In this document: positions 33,465-46,941 of the stretch, in pieces | How the letters are laid out: the number at the start of each line of letters is the position of its first letter | Position numbering within the stretch: position 1 is the stretch's first letter | Source: Brienomyrus brachyistius | Taxonomy: Eukaryota > Chordata > Actinopteri > Osteoglossiformes > Mormyridae | Assembly: GCF_023856365.1 (NCBI RefSeq) | Contig: NC_064542.1 | Location: 23,097,838-23,161,837, forward strand | DNA length: 64,000 nt | Reading direction: 5' to 3' | Translations under genes and position numbers: made by a program | The notes under the pieces: model-generated | Told to the model about the DNA's origin: nothing | The model's input: only the letters and a program-made list of their open reading frames with translations | The model's database searches: none

Positions 33465-36400
33465 GCTAGAGGTGACCTGGGTCTCCTTGTGTATTACGGA
33501 GATGATAGCAGAGTGCTGGAGGAGACCTGGGGCTCCTTGTGTATGAAGGAGAGACCAGCAGTGACAGTGCTAGATGAGACCTGGCACTCCTGAAGGAGAT
33601 ACCAGCAGTGAGAGCGGTTTTGTTGTAAAATGAAAAGAACTTGAAACTTTTCTTCTAGCCAGGCAAGAGTGGCATGGCCTAGCTTTGGGGGAGGGTGGAG
33701 AGTCTTGTGAAATGAGGGGTCAGTAACTGGCTATCATCTATTCCGAAAGACAGAAGAATGTCCCCAGCACATAAAACTCCCAAATTGCTTCAGACAACGG
33801 CTTGCGGTAATCCACAAGACATTCCCGGTTGCACAACGCTTCTGCCCTTTGCATTTCATTTTCAGTGCCTGTATTTGCTTGCTGTTGAGTCTTCGGTGCC
33901 GGCGTCTAAGCCGACCCTGAAAGTGTCCTGAGCCTCAATCTCCTTTTTTGCATTGTCCCATAATCTTAACATCTAATCAGACTTCTGATACACTTTTTTT
34001 AGGGGCACGTCTTGTTGTTGGCCTCCCTCTCGAAGCAGAACTTGTCCTTGATTTAGGAAGGGGGTTGTATCCAAACCCAGCTTTACGCATTTTAATATTT
34101 TTCCCCTCTTTAACATGACTGTCTTGCAACAAGGAGACAAAGTGCCAACAGCTGGGAATGCGGCGCTGTTTTATCTGAGCTAACAGATGGTCATATGACC
34201 TTGGGAAGCCTGTGCCCTATGCTCCTGCCTGTGATCTGCTCCTCTAGGTGAAGGAGGTGTGCTCGCGGTGGCCGGGTATCTGGATGTCCAGGAGCTGCAG
34301 CTGCGTTTGTTTGGCTGCTGGATCTCCTGAAGCCTGGTTATGTTTCATTTGCCAAGACATTCTTCAGCCCGTCTTTAAAGCTGGTGTTGTCATCTCCTCC
34401 GGCTTACAGCAACCAGCACTAGTTGTTTAACGGCCTATAGAATGAATATCCATCTAACTGACACTGTTTTTTATGACACTTCATTAGAGGACATAGACTA
34501 GGCATGATTAAAGCACCCTCCTCCTTCATACTCTGGATGAGCCACTGTCTGCCTGATGCAACATTTTGATCCTCTGATGAGGTGCAGATTGAAGACCATG
34601 TTTGTTCAAAGCAGCTGAGCTCTTTTTTCTCTGCAGTGTCCCAGACTCACCTACTTATGGCCTCCTAGTTGTCCAAGCCTTCCTCAAAACCAGTCCCCAT
34701 CTCCCATCTCTGTGGACTGAGCTGTCTTTAAGGCATTTTGTCTTTTTTACTACTTTCTGTTACTTGGTTTTTACTGTTAATTTTCTCTGTATCAGTGTGT
34801 AACTGTCCCAAGTGAGGTGCTTTAATACTGAATTCTTAACAAGTTTGCTGCTTTGGTCTAATCAGTCATCTGTTGTTCTGTCATGACAGGCAGACTAACT
34901 CTCTTCAAATGTTTGTATGTTTGGGTCCCCTATGTGATAGAACCACAAATTAATACTTGGTGTTGAGTATGTGATGTGAGAGTAGAGTGACCGGGAACTT
35001 TGAGAGATGTTGTGGCCATCATTTGTGGAATAACCCCCCAGGAGTAAGCAGTGTGGTTGGCACACCCCCTGCTAGCAGTTTACCGTCTGTCTGTCTGGTC
35101 TGGTGGCCTCTTCAGCTAGTTTGATCGGTGCCACTAAGCCAGTGCTTTGGAAGGCTGCCAAAAAACATGTCCCCTACCGTTAGCCGGACGCATCCCGTGA
35201 TGAAGGAATGTGACAGCAGCCATCGATTGATGCCTGCGTGCACTGTGAGAGCTCACTTTGTACCACCAGGAACAGAATGCCCAAGTAAATATAGACAGAA
35301 ATTAGGCATTTGGCAGCACTGTCTTGCCTTTCCAGGCTTTCAGTTGCATCTTGAAATAGCTTTAAAACCAAACACCTTCATTTCGGAGAGTTGTGAGTGC
35401 CTACTGATTGCTCTTCACTGCGCATTCACTAGGGTGTGCTTTGCCATCTAGAGGTTTTTGCAGTTGTTCTCACTGCTTCTTGACATGGAATGATTGCGTG
35501 TTGATGGGCGGCTAACACCTACACTGGGGGTTACATTGGTGCAAGTACATAATTGGTACATAAGTACACAAGGCAAATGGATTCTGGACCAAAATATACT
35601 CCAGCATGTGTCGTCTGTCTCTGTTAGGGAAGACAATGCCCATCTCTGTGCGATACTTGGCCTTCCTTGTAAACTGTCCCCTAATTCCCTCTGATCTGAC
35701 GTTTGTCACGGAAGGCGCGGTACATTACTGGCCTCCTTATTAGAGCCGTGTTGTCCTGAAAATTAAACTTCCTTGCTTGTCTCCCAGATTTTTCAAGCCA
35801 CAGTTTCAAACCGCGCTACAAAGGGGGAATTGAACACGAGCATCTCCCAATCTGGTGCAGATACCGACGCAGAACGAGTGGAGCAGCAGCCCACGCTGAC
35901 GCAAGGCCGGCAAGAATCTTTGCAAGCCTCTGCCTGACTAAAGATCCTCATTTGTCGCTCATTCATCCTTCCGTCTTCTGAGTCACATGTGTGGGATTAG
36001 TAGAGATTAATTAGAGTAAACGCTAATCACGTTTCCTCGCCGTTTGTGACACCGACAATGGCTGCAGAGATCTGGCGGCTTTTCGTATCATAGCCCCGAC
36101 CCATATCCGCTTTTTATTTTTTTATTCGTCTGTCGGGAAGGAAAATGCATTTTAAGAAAGCAGATCAATGGGATAAATAGACCATGAAATTTTTGGAGGG
36201 TAAGAAGGAACACCAGCACTCATCATTTTTGAGGGATTCGAGCTCGCCGAGGAGGCCTAATGGGTCTTGGGCTGCTGGTAGGAGAGAGGAAGGGCAATTC
36301 AAGGAAATGGTGCTTCAGGGAAAGTTCCATATACAGGGCAGCGTGAGACAGACGCGGCCCACAGCTCGAGCCGGCACTCCTTTGCATCTGAGCACCGATT

Positions 36401-37749
36401 CCCACAATGCCTGTGCGGCATAGAAGTGGCGTGTTCTCTCTAAGTGGGAATGCTGTCTGGGTGTTTCTATCCCTCTCGTCTCTTCCAGTCTTTCTGGGCT
36501 AAATGAAGGTAGCATTTAGGTCATATTTCATTTACGCAGCACAGTTAACCAGGGTGCACAGCCAAGCTGTCGGGGAAATTCTGGTCTCCTTTTTACATGA
36601 GTCTCTGATAGCTTAGAGCATCAGGACCTAAACTCACAACCAACAAAGCCATAGAGCAAAGGTGTCGCTTAGCCTAACGGTTAGGAAGTTGTGAGCAAGA
36701 AGAGGTATCACAGGTGTACTTTTGTGAGAAGTTCTTGCATGTGCTCATTTCTCTTTTGCATGTATCTCATTTTAAATGTGACCAAAGAGGAAACATACAG
36801 ACCACCCCTCCTCTGCTCTTTCAAAGTTCGGTTTCAGGAAGACGGGTCATCATGATCTTGACAAGAAGACCATCGAAATACACGGTCGGCCAGTATGTTT
36901 TTATTTCTCGCTAATGTTCTTGCTAATGTTCCTACATTAATTTCTTGTCACTTTCACTTTGTCCCCTTTTCACTCTAACTGGATTCAGAATGATTACATT
37001 AACAATAAAACCAGCTCTCGTCCATGTTTCGTAATTGAGCTGATGTGATTTTTTTTTTTCTGTGGGTGTAATAAATAAATGTCGCTTGTGTTTACACCCG
37101 AGGCACTTTCAGCTCCTTGGCGAGAAGGCGCTGTGCAGGTCATCACGTGGGACACACAGTGTTCAGCGGTGCATCCTGGGAAATGACACTCAAGGAAAAC
37201 GGATTTTACGGCAGCCTGTGGCGCGTGGGGGCTCTCGAATTCAATCAGTCCAATTTATTTAGTCCGTTTTTCCAAGCAAGTTTGTTGCAAAGTACTTCAC
37301 AGTTATTTACGATGAATCTTTGGTAGGGAGTCAAATGGGAAGAAAAAAACACTCTAAATATGTGATTTTCTGATATTCTTTGAATAGGAATCTTGGAAAA
37401 TAGTAACGGCAAAAAGTGCATGTTTAAGAATAACAAATAGGAAAGGGTGTATGAATACGTTATATGAGAGAGAAAGGGTAATGAAGACGGGGTGGTGCCC
37501 TGGTCCGGTGCGGGGAGCCATTTGTACCCTTCTGAAGGCTGGGTGTCTGGGTCCAGCTCAGGGGGGCCCAACAGTAGTTGGTATAGAGAGCAGAACGGAG
37601 AGCCTGATGTTGAGTGCGGTGTGGATAAATGGATTATATGGGGGTAGGGTTCATGGCTGCAAAATAAAAGGTGAGAGGCAGGAGACACACAGAGCCATGA
37701 GGGAGAGCTAAAGCAGGCAATTTGCAGAGGAGCTAATAGGGCACAAAGC
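33465..37749 (+). other. Intron segment, unique sequence
   Basis: A degenerate 60-bp-scale duplication GACCTGGG(G/T)CTCCTTGTGTAT near 33474-33560 is visible. A terminal-exon-like open frame after a CTCCCAG at 35788 was considered and not accepted. The rest is unremarkable intron DNA. Confidence 0.4.
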
Positions 37750-38175
37750 TAACCGCTTAGCTCTCACACGACTGTGCTGAGGTCCATTCCCCACTGTGCA
37801 AGAGAGTGAATGGGCAGCATTTAAACCCAGAGTGCGGCTGACCGCTTAGCTCTCACACGACTGTGCTGAGGTCCAATCCCCACTGTCCGAGAGAGTGAAT
37901 GGGCAGCATTTAAACCCAGAGTGCGGCTGACTGCTTAGCTCTCACACGACTGTGCTGAGGTCCATTCCCCACTGTGCGAGAGAGTGAATGGGCAGCATTT
38001 AAACCCAGAGTGCGGCTGACCGCTTAGCTCTCACACAGCTGTGCTGAGGTCCAATCCCCACTGTGCGAGAGAGTGAATGGGCAGCATTTAAACCCAGAGT
38101 GCGGCTGACCGCTTAGCTCTCACACAGCTGTGCTGAGGTACATTCCCCACTGTGCGAGAGAGTGAATGGGCAGCG
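37750..38175. repeat. 89-bp minisatellite, about 4.8 copies
   Basis: The word ACCGCTTAGCTCTCACAC (or ACTGCTTAG..) recurs at 37752, 37841, 37930, 38019 and 38108, exactly 89 bp apart. Copies differ by only a few substitutions (CACGACTG versus CACAGCTG, TCCATT versus TCCAAT, GTGCAAGAG versus GTGCGAGAG). The last copy breaks off after GGGCAGCG. The unit is not a multiple of three, and no long frame results. Confidence 0.95.
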
Positions 38176-39009
38176 GATAAACATGGAGCGCCTGACTTGA
38201 ACAGCTGGATTGCGATATAAAAGAGAAGCTGCGTGTTGCAAGCCTCCTCTGCTTATTGCACTTTTAATTTTTGCGGCGAGATGATTACCTGTAATTAAAC
38301 AATCATGCTGGAGTATGTGGGAGACACTAATCCCTAGGATATGTTAAAAGGAGTCTCTTTAAGGCCCCAAAGGTGAGGAAACCCAGCACCTGGGGTGGCC
38401 TCCCAGTGATCACATTCTGTCTGCTCACAGAAGTGACATGCATGCGCTTGGGACACAGGAATGGCACTGCACAGAGGCTGAGGTGACCTTTTCGCTCTTC
38501 CAGCCTTTGTGGGTAAAAGCTGGAAGTTTCCTCTTACTCCCCAGCTGTTGTGTTCCTGGAAAGATCTGGGGACTTTGACAGCGTAAGCTGATTAGACTGC
38601 AAACGAAAGATTCATTAGTTTTGTTTAATGGAATTGAAATGAGTGGTCGGGAGATTTAAATAAATTAACCTTCACCAAATCCCCACGGGGCTGCAGGGGG
38701 TGACAGACGGGGTGAGCTGGAATTTTCTCCTTGTCACTGATATAATGAATACCGATTACATTATTTTCACACGGCCCGCGTTGTCATTTAACCCCGGGCT
38801 CCCGCCAGAGCGTGATGCTGCCGGATCATCGCTGACGGGCTGCATTGCTCGCATTTCCTTCGCCCATGAGGCATATGCATTTACCACAACATTGCCGTAC
38901 AGCAAGAAATATGGATAAGTTTTCCACAGTTTTGGGTTAGAATGAGCTCTTATTAGTCCCGAGGGAATGAGTTGAGGGGATGCAGAAATAAATTCCCATG
39001 CAGTGGGAA

Positions 39010-39013
<4 letters not shown>

Positions 39014-39047
<34 letters not shown>

Positions 39048-39350
39048 TGGATTATGTTTATATTACATTGTGAGAACCAAAAGTTCCCCTCAGTCTGATA
39101 ACAACCTCTTAATTTCACATTGTGGGGACCATTTTTCAAGTCCCCACAAAGATCTGTGAATGCAATGAAAAAACTAAAAATGCCAAAACTCTCATATTTT
39201 GTGTGGTAACTTGTGTTTAAGGTTGGGGCTGGGTTGGGATTAATGTTGTCATGTTGGGATTAGAGTTTTCCCATAGAAATTAATGGAGAGTCCCCACAAA
39301 GATATAATTACAAACCTGTGTGTGTGTGTGTGTGTGTGCGCATGTGTGCG
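39014..39350 (+). repeat. GTCCCCACA-family dispersed repeat, copy D (complete)
   Basis: (TG)n on the left, TATATTACATTGTGAGAACC, an internal CACATTGTGGGGACC, TCTGTGAATGCAATGAAAAAAC, GGTTGGGGCTGGGTTGGG, CCCATAGAAATTAATGGAG, a terminal GTCCCCACAAAGATATAATT and (TG)n on the right. It is the clearest member and has the same orientation as all others. Confidence 0.88.
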
Positions 39351-40124
39351 CACTTGTATTTATGTACACGTTTACTCTGTGAATTGTTTCTTCCAAGGAC
39401 CATATGTCTGTATGAGGATATGTAATCACTCTTGCATATACCTGTATTAGTTTGCTGCCTGTGTGTGCGTGTGTGTGTCTGTGCGTGCCTGTGTCTGTGT
39501 GTGTTTGGGGGGGCTTGGTGAGCCTAGCAGGAGTATGTGTATGCCCTCATTCTTCCTCGCTTCACGGGGCTGCCACGTGGCTCTCGACACGTAGCAATAA
39601 ACCGGCATCTGCACCAGTTGCCTGTGAGCCAGGATGGGTGGGGCAAGCTGGGGCTGTTTGGTCCCAGGATGCCACACATGGCTGTCTGTCTGTCTGTCCA
39701 CAGTGACAGTGGCAAGGCCTGCGCTTCCCCTCAGGCCTGTCCTGAGCCTCTCTCTGGCTGCCCCGACACACTTACAGGCTCACAAACCGAGGAGCTGAGG
39801 GAGCCCGGGCACACATCATTTTCCTGTCTGGGGCTCCTGTGGCCCCCGGAGTCCTAAGAGCCATGTTCTCCCAAAGGGCGGATTCTGTTCCAGCACCTTT
39901 CTGGTACAGTCCTGCTGGGTATGTGCCAGATACTCTTCAGCACTTATTGAACATACATGCAAATTTCAACCTGGGATCTCTCCCTGGGGTTAGCATTGGC
40001 AAATACTTCTTGGAGGGCACCGCCTTTTTCCTGAGGCCCCTGACTGCTGTCTGTTTCCTATTTTCCTTGGGGCCCCTGTGATGAGACCCCATTGTCATAC
40101 ACCTCCTTTCCACTGGCGACTGCT

Positions 40125-40515
40125 GTCTTGCACCTCCTTTGAGGGCACCTCCTTTCCCTGCGACTGGAGTCTGCTGTCTTTCACCTTCTTTGAGAGCATC
40201 TCCTTTCCCTGAGACAAGAGACCACTGTTTTTCATCTCCTTTGAGGGCACCTCCTTTCCCTGGAGCCCCTGAGTCCAGAAACCTCTGTCATGCAAATCCT
40301 TTTTCTGGAACCCCTCAGACTGGCGATTGGCCTCTTGCACCTCCTTTGAAGGGCACCTCCTTTTTCCTGGTGCCCAAGACTAGAGACTGCCGTCATTTGC
40401 CTCCTTTGAGGGAACCTCCTTTCCTTGGGGCCCCTGAGACCAGAAACCGCTGTCATGCATCTCCTTTCCCTAGGACCCCTGAGGCGACTGCTGTCCGGCG
40501 CCTCCTTTCTCCAGG
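40125..40515. repeat. Degenerate minisatellite, 51-60 bp unit
   Basis: The word CACCTCCTTTGAGGGCACCTCCTTTCC and variants recur, with GAGGGC-type marks near 40141, 40192, 40243, 40348 and 40408 (spacings of 51, 51, 105 and 60 bp). Frames open on both strands (141 codons plus, 81 and 74 minus) derive from this array. Confidence 0.8.
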
Positions 40516-41547
40516 GTGTCGCTGGGCCAGACCCCTCCCCTTCCCGGTATGTTTGTCCCTTTAATGGGGATTCCTCTCTGTCTGCTTATTCATCTATGTG
40601 AAAAGCCTCCCGTAATTTCAGTAAGCCTGGGCGAATTGGGTGCTAAACCCTAGCTTATCTCGCGTCTGCCTGAGGGTGATGGATGGCAGGACACAAGGGG
40701 ACATGCTCCAGCTGCACTCTGTCCATGTGTGTCCGTGAGTGTGTGTGTGTGTGTGGTGGGGGGGGCTACTTCTGCCCACGTGTCACAGGGCAGGTGTCCT
40801 GAAGCCCATTTCCCCCCACCCAGCACAGCTAGTGGCTGTGAATCGGAAAACGTCCCGTCCCTTCTGGGGTCAGCCAAGGGCGCCTAGTTCTGCTCACCTA
40901 GGTTAGACTCCACAGCTGATTAACGTGTTATCGGGAGTCTCCTTCCGCCTGGAGGCTGTGGCTGGACGCCCCCGCCATCGGCAGCCTTGGCGGCCCATGC
41001 CAGTTCGGCGTCTCGGCGTATATGTGCCTTATATTTACTCATTAAGATTCATCACGTTCCCCAAGTGGTGGAGTGCCCCCCACCTCCCACCTGGCATTAA
41101 CGGAGCTGTGCCGGAATCCAAGCCAGAATGCCGCGCGCCATTTAAATTTATCCTGCTATAAATATGGCCGCATAGCGTGAGAAGCCAGGCTAGCGGGACA
41201 CTCCAGGTCTTGCACTGTTTGGCATACATCTGCTTACGCGATAAGCCGTCACCTGTCTTGGGGGGCAGGGGGAGGTCGCGTGTCTGCGACTATTCCGTGC
41301 CCCGCCCCCACGCCCCTCTCCACCTTTTGCAGCCCGTGTGCTCAGGCTTCTTTGCCGCCTCCGCAGGCATTTACGGAATACAAATTGTCACCTTGGCTAA
41401 TTTTGGAATGAGCACTGCCGGCGTGCCGGATGTGGAGGTCATTGCAGTCGGGCGGGGGTGCGGGTGTTATCTGACCTTGGGGACGTGTCAAGTAGCGTGG
41501 CATCACGGGGGTGAAGTTTGGGTGGGGGAGACACCAGGGAGGGCGCT

Positions 41548-41602
41548 GGCTGGCTGGCTGGTTGGCTGGCTGGCTGGCTGGCTGGTTGGCTGGCTGGTTC
41601 TT
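41548..41602. repeat. (TGGC)n/(TGGT) tetranucleotide repeat
   Basis: Tandem GCTGGCTG with TGGT interruptions, about 13 units. Confidence 0.93.
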
Positions 41603-43434
41603 CAGTTGCATGGACTGTTGATGTACCCACCCCCCACCTGGCTTTGCCGTAAAGCTCTAGCGCTCCAGGCAGCCATTTCTCCAACCTGCCTTCAGCTTAC
41701 TGCAGTCATATACAACAGCAGGAAATTCCTGCATCTGGACTGAGTCAATTCCGGAAGGTGCTTCCTCTCCAGCGCAGTGCTAAAAATCCGGCCCGCATTA
41801 TTTTGTCATAACGTCTGCTCAAGGACGTTACTTGTCAGTGTCATCAGCAGAAACCAAGACCCCCAAATCCTCTCCCGGGACAGTAGCAGCCCTCATATGA
41901 AAGGAGGAGCAGGTAGGGGTGTTGACACATTTGTCATCAATGTCAGAGAGGCTGGAAAAATGTGGTCTGAACCAATGGCAGTGGACAGCCTGGTGGCCTT
42001 TTGAGGGGTAAATTTGGCAGCATTTGTAGACAGGAAGTCGGAATCTGTAGAAGGACGCGAGGTGGGGGTGGGACTTTGGCGATGGGGGCTTTCTGTGGTC
42101 CACATTGGGCAGTAGAACAGAGCACTGGGGCGGCTGGATGCTCCCGCGCTCAAGATTTCTAAGAAGAACACAGAACAGGGATTTAAGGTCTCCCTTGGTG
42201 TGTGCTGCATGGCTTTAACGATTAACTTTGACTTAATGTTTCTGGTTTGCACAGCCTTTATTTAATGAAGATGGGGGTTAAGAAACCTTCTGGACCAGGC
42301 TGCTTTGATGCTTTAGGATGTTGCATGTACCGGGGCACAGAAAGCAATGGAGACACCACAGACATCCTACCTCTTGGATTGATTTTAGACTCTTTGGATG
42401 TTTGCGTGTGAAAGAGGGGAGGCTGTATTCTCTGTGTACACATAACCTTTTGTATGTTTGTTTGTGGTCCACTGTATTCTTCCAGTAATGAGACGGATTC
42501 ATAGAGCAAGAGGGTCTCCTCCCTCCCCTGGAGTCATTGGGGTCATTGGATCGTAGTTAATCTCCCTGCGCAAGGTGCTGTCATACACAGATGCTTCTTT
42601 CTGGACTGTGTTTGAGATCATGGGCTCACTGAGTCATAGAGTGCATGTGGTGTTTCATGGCAATGCAGAGGTTGGAGGAGGAAGGTTAATGTGCCAATCA
42701 GGGGCCAGCTGGGGCCTGTCTTCACCAATCAGTAGCTAGCTGGGCCTCAGGACTTGCAGGATTAATATGAACTTCGCCCATCTTTCCAGGGTGGCAGTTT
42801 CCTGGGCTTATGGCCACATCAAACCGGCCCCTGACCCACATAGGCTTCTTGTTTCCTTGGTACCAGCCTTGGTACCATCTTTCCTGGATGGGGAAGCATC
42901 CAGCACCTTCCAACTGGCTGTAGCATGTGTTTCCCTGACCTTCGGAGCGTGCTTGGATGCTCCTAAACTTAGCTTGGTAGGGTCTCGGTTGGTGGTGTGT
43001 GTTCTGGTGTCCAGGTGCTCCTCAGCCCATAGACAGGACCCATAGAATCCCTGGACGCTCTGTCTTGTAGCTATAGCAGTATAGAGCTGTAGCACCTTTG
43101 GACAGGTGCTGAGGTCTCTGGATAGGAGTGGGGAGAAAAACTCGAAGCGGTATTAGCGCTGTGTGGTCCCAAGTACGCAGCGTGCATTTGGATCACCCAC
43201 GATACTATGGTAACCATATTAATCACAGCATTGTGCATAGGAAGCCAGCCTTCGGGTCTGAGAGACCCTGCATTGCCCCCACATCCCATCCCTTTATGTA
43301 TGTGCATGCTGAACCGCGCTTCCTTCCATATTCTCCTGCACACACATTCGCTGTGTACCTACGCCCATGCCAATCGTGCCTTCACCACCCCTGTGCCATC
43401 CCGGCTCTGCCCTGACCCCAAAAGGCCCGTTTAA

Positions 43435-44258
43435 CCCTCTGCTGTCTAAGGGTAGGGACCACACTTTCACTGACTGGGGCATGGTCACACCTTTCATTTG
43501 ATATCATTAACTTGTTTCATGGCAAATAAATTGTTTTTATGCATTTCTTTTGGCATTGAACTCATCTTAATCTTAGTAAATATGTCAGATTTATGTGAAG
43601 TTTGTAATTTGACATCAAAGAATAGACATTGCAAAATGCAGTTTGGAACACTTGCAGAAACATTATAAAAGTACATTATAAGCAATGGTGGCAGTTTATT
43701 TCGATCCCAGATATCTGATCAGCAAAGTCTTGGCTACATGAAGATGACTAAATGGTGTAGTTGCAACATTCAGTTGGATAAATAAATAAGAAAAAGCTAA
43801 CTCACGTCATTATTTCTGGCTCCTTTCATTGAATATGTAGCATCTTTCACGTATATGCATGAGCCATTCACACCTGGCCACATCCCCCCCCCCCCTTTTA
43901 TGGCGCTGATGGGGATGTATCTGGATCGCGTTTCACCGTTGCGTTGTTCATCAAAATTACCATGTGAATATGTGGAAATGCTGCTATTTAGAATGCAAAT
44001 AGCGATCTTCAGGTGAGAGGGGTACTACATGCCCCTGATGCAGGTAAAACAAAGAAAAGTGACATGATTTACTTTGTGTCGATTTAACCTAATTTTAAAA
44101 ACTTTAATACTGCCGACAATTAACGTTTTAAAAAGATGACAGATTACGGATTTAGTCTGTCTTTTTTATGTTTCTAAAATAAGATTTCAGCTAGTCATGA
44201 CCTGAAATACACAAGAAAGATACGTAGCATCGCCTATGATGCCGTCGACTGCAGAGGG
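43435..44258. mobile_element. Second piggyBac-like element (non-autonomous MITE), TTAA-flanked
   Basis: Flanked by TTAA at 43431-43434 and 44259-44262. The left end CCCTCTGCTGTCTAAGG and the right end read inward CCCTCTGCAGTCGACGG agree at 14 of 17 positions. The 824-bp interior is AT-rich, has no transposase frame and includes a C-run at 43886-43897. The terminal CCCT is shared with the 14744-16541 element, but the remaining end sequence differs, so it belongs to another piggyBac subfamily. Confidence 0.85.
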
Positions 44259-44262
44259 TTAA

Positions 44263-46941
44263 TGGCCATGCATATCTGTTTATTTTCTGCCCATCTGGGG
44301 ATTCTCAGCTCAGTGCAAATGTACTGTGCTTTCCTGCCCCAGGCCTAAGCAGATGTGATGAGACTCTCCCTGTGGCCCGCTGGATCGGCCAGGCGGGTCT
44401 GCCACCCTGCGTGCTGGGTTTTTGGTGTCCTCTGATTCCTCCCAGCCAGCTGCAGAGCATTTAGGGTTCATGTCCCGGGAAGCAGCAGCTGTAGTGCTGT
44501 GATGTGCCCAACAGCCATAGACACGGGACAGTAAACGGAGGGCATGTGTGTGAGTAGCAAGCCCAGCATGACAGGGTTTCTGTTCCCTGGCACTGAGGGC
44601 ATCGCCTATCTTCACCTTTCGCATTTAGCCACTTTGAATTATTCACGCTTCCAGACGTGACGCATTATGACGTTTTCTCATTCATCCGGCTGAAGTTCAG
44701 GTCGGGATATCACCACAACCATCCTGGGACGCGATCCAGCGGCCTTTAGGTTACAGACACGCTCCCCCAGCTTACCGCCATCATAACACATATGCATGCT
44801 GCGGTTTTATATGCTCAGATGTCACGGTGGGTCTACTGGGAGGAAGGCGTGTTTTTGGGGGATGGCTGTCGGGAATGAGGGGGTAAGGGGGTGGGTGAGT
44901 GTGCGTGGGAGGACACCCAACACTGTAAGGGGAGGAGGTCCCAGATGCACACTCCTGCTTTCCTCGCCTGGGGGCAAAGGCTCGTGTAATTGGCTCTCCT
45001 TCAGCCAGACTGTGGCCTCTTGGTTAGGGGGGAGGGGTGGTGGAAGGTCCCTGAGATTTAAAAAAAAAAAGTCTTTTTAGCACCCTGTTTAAAATTCCTG
45101 GATTTTGGCCGGCAGTCGGACGTGGGAGAAACTGTGTCCCAGGTTCCCTTGGCAGGGTTGATGCCATTTAGAATTCCAGGCGGCGTCGGCTTGCGGTGGC
45201 GGGGCAGCGGGAAACGGAGATGCTACCTCGCGCTGTGATGAAAGTGCGGAGGCATGGAGTGCGGGAGACGGCACAGCTCGCCGACGCAAACGTAGGAGGC
45301 TCCTCCTGATGGTCGAGCGTGGGGAAGGCGTTCAGGGGAGACATCAGGGAGAGAACCAGCCAGCCGCCGCCAGGGCCCCGCCCGGCATGGCCGTGTAGCC
45401 ATGGCTCCCGTCACTTGTCACCGTGGGCCTGCCGCCATGCAGTGGTGCAGCGAATCCCACCCCTTTACCTCAAAGAGCTTTTTTTAAACTGCCATCCTCT
45501 GGAGGATGTCTAACCAGCTTTGCGGTGGTCCAGTTAATGAGCCCCGTGCAGGTGTATAGATGTGAAACCATTGACGTAAGTCAGCCAGCTTCAGAGTCCG
45601 CTAGCTGGCTGTGTCGCCGATAGCCCAGAATTCCCCCAGTGCTTTTCTGTTCCTGATCAGCCTGACATTGAGGTATATTTTGAATATTTAATCTAGTAGC
45701 TAAATGTCAATGACTGCTGTGTCCTTATAAATCAGCCCATCCAGTTCACAGCTTTTATTATCGGTGAGCGTTCAGAGTCTTCCGCTTTGTCTGGCTGTAT
45801 TTTCTGGAGGAAGAATATTCATAATTATGCCAAGCTTATTTTTGCTTTGTCTTTCACAGTGATGTCAGGTGCGACGTTTCCGGACTGCTTACGGCCTCTG
45901 TCGGCCTCTCTGAGGTCTCCCAGGGTTTTCTGGCCTCCCATATTCTGCTGGCAGTCAGAGCTATCAGACGATGGTCTCAATGTCCCTGATAACTACAAAT
46001 CCCAGGGGTCCCGGCAACCAGCCGGGTAGGATGTCTTATTTGGATCAGCCTAAGAGCACCTGTACCATGTGACCACATTTTGGGGGAAATCCCCTCAGCT
46101 GGAGCTGTGGGGTGGGGGAGACCTGCCCTGAGGGCTGTAATCTGTGAGACTGACTCTTGAGAGTGAGGAGATCTCCACTCCCGTGAGGTAGGGGGAGGGG
46201 TTTCACTGACATTTCGTGACTCCATTGTTGTGTTTCCCTTAGAAAAATAAACAGAAGGAAAACAAGCATAAATGTGGAGGAGTGATGAATATTTTATTAG
46301 CCTGGGCTGGCCGATTCCCCACCCTTTTCTGAATTATAAATAACGCTTCTCTTCAGGAGCTGAAAATGACTGATATGTGAGGTTTAACACGCCTTTAATT
46401 TGTTCATTATTTCTGGGGACTTTTTTGCGATATCCACAATATTGTTATTATATTCATAATTCATAATGTTCTGTCTTTATTACTTTACGTTGTAGAGGAG
46501 TGTATATTCCGGGTGCAGAAATAAGCGCACTCTCAGAAATTGATTGTTGGCTAGGAGCAGTTCGGCAGTCCCGCCCGTTTCGGCGCGGAGCCTGCAGGCG
46601 GTTTAGATGGCGGGATTTTATTAACTCTGTGTAGGGGCTTAATAGGGAGAGGTGCTGCTTCGGCTCATGATCTCGTCGATTTGTGCTTTTCTCATGCTCT
46701 ATATTCCAGGCTGAGATTGTTGAATTTTAACCAGATCACCAATAAAGGCTCATTCATCCAGCCCTATCAAATTACTCCTCTAACCTGCTTCAGCCCAGAA
46801 ACCTGTACAGAAACACTGCACATTTGCCTCCTCAGGGCTGACGCCCTTCTCCTTCTGAGCATCACCGCGTCCTGGGCCGTTATTCCTTTCTCTTATGTGC
46901 TGACCCCATCTGACATGTGATCCCCCATGTTCACCCTGCAG
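44263..46941 (+). other. Intron segment, nothing distinct
   Basis: Unique sequence up to the strong acceptor at 46941. The AT-rich words at 46370-46500 and a GC-rich stretch at 45170-45420 stand out in composition only. Confidence 0.4.

Noticed and set aside
35789..35938. Terminal-exon-like 49-codon frame after a CTCCCAG acceptor
   Set aside because: Its phase-0 entry cannot follow either exon that precedes it (both exit in phase 1), and another frame is equally open.
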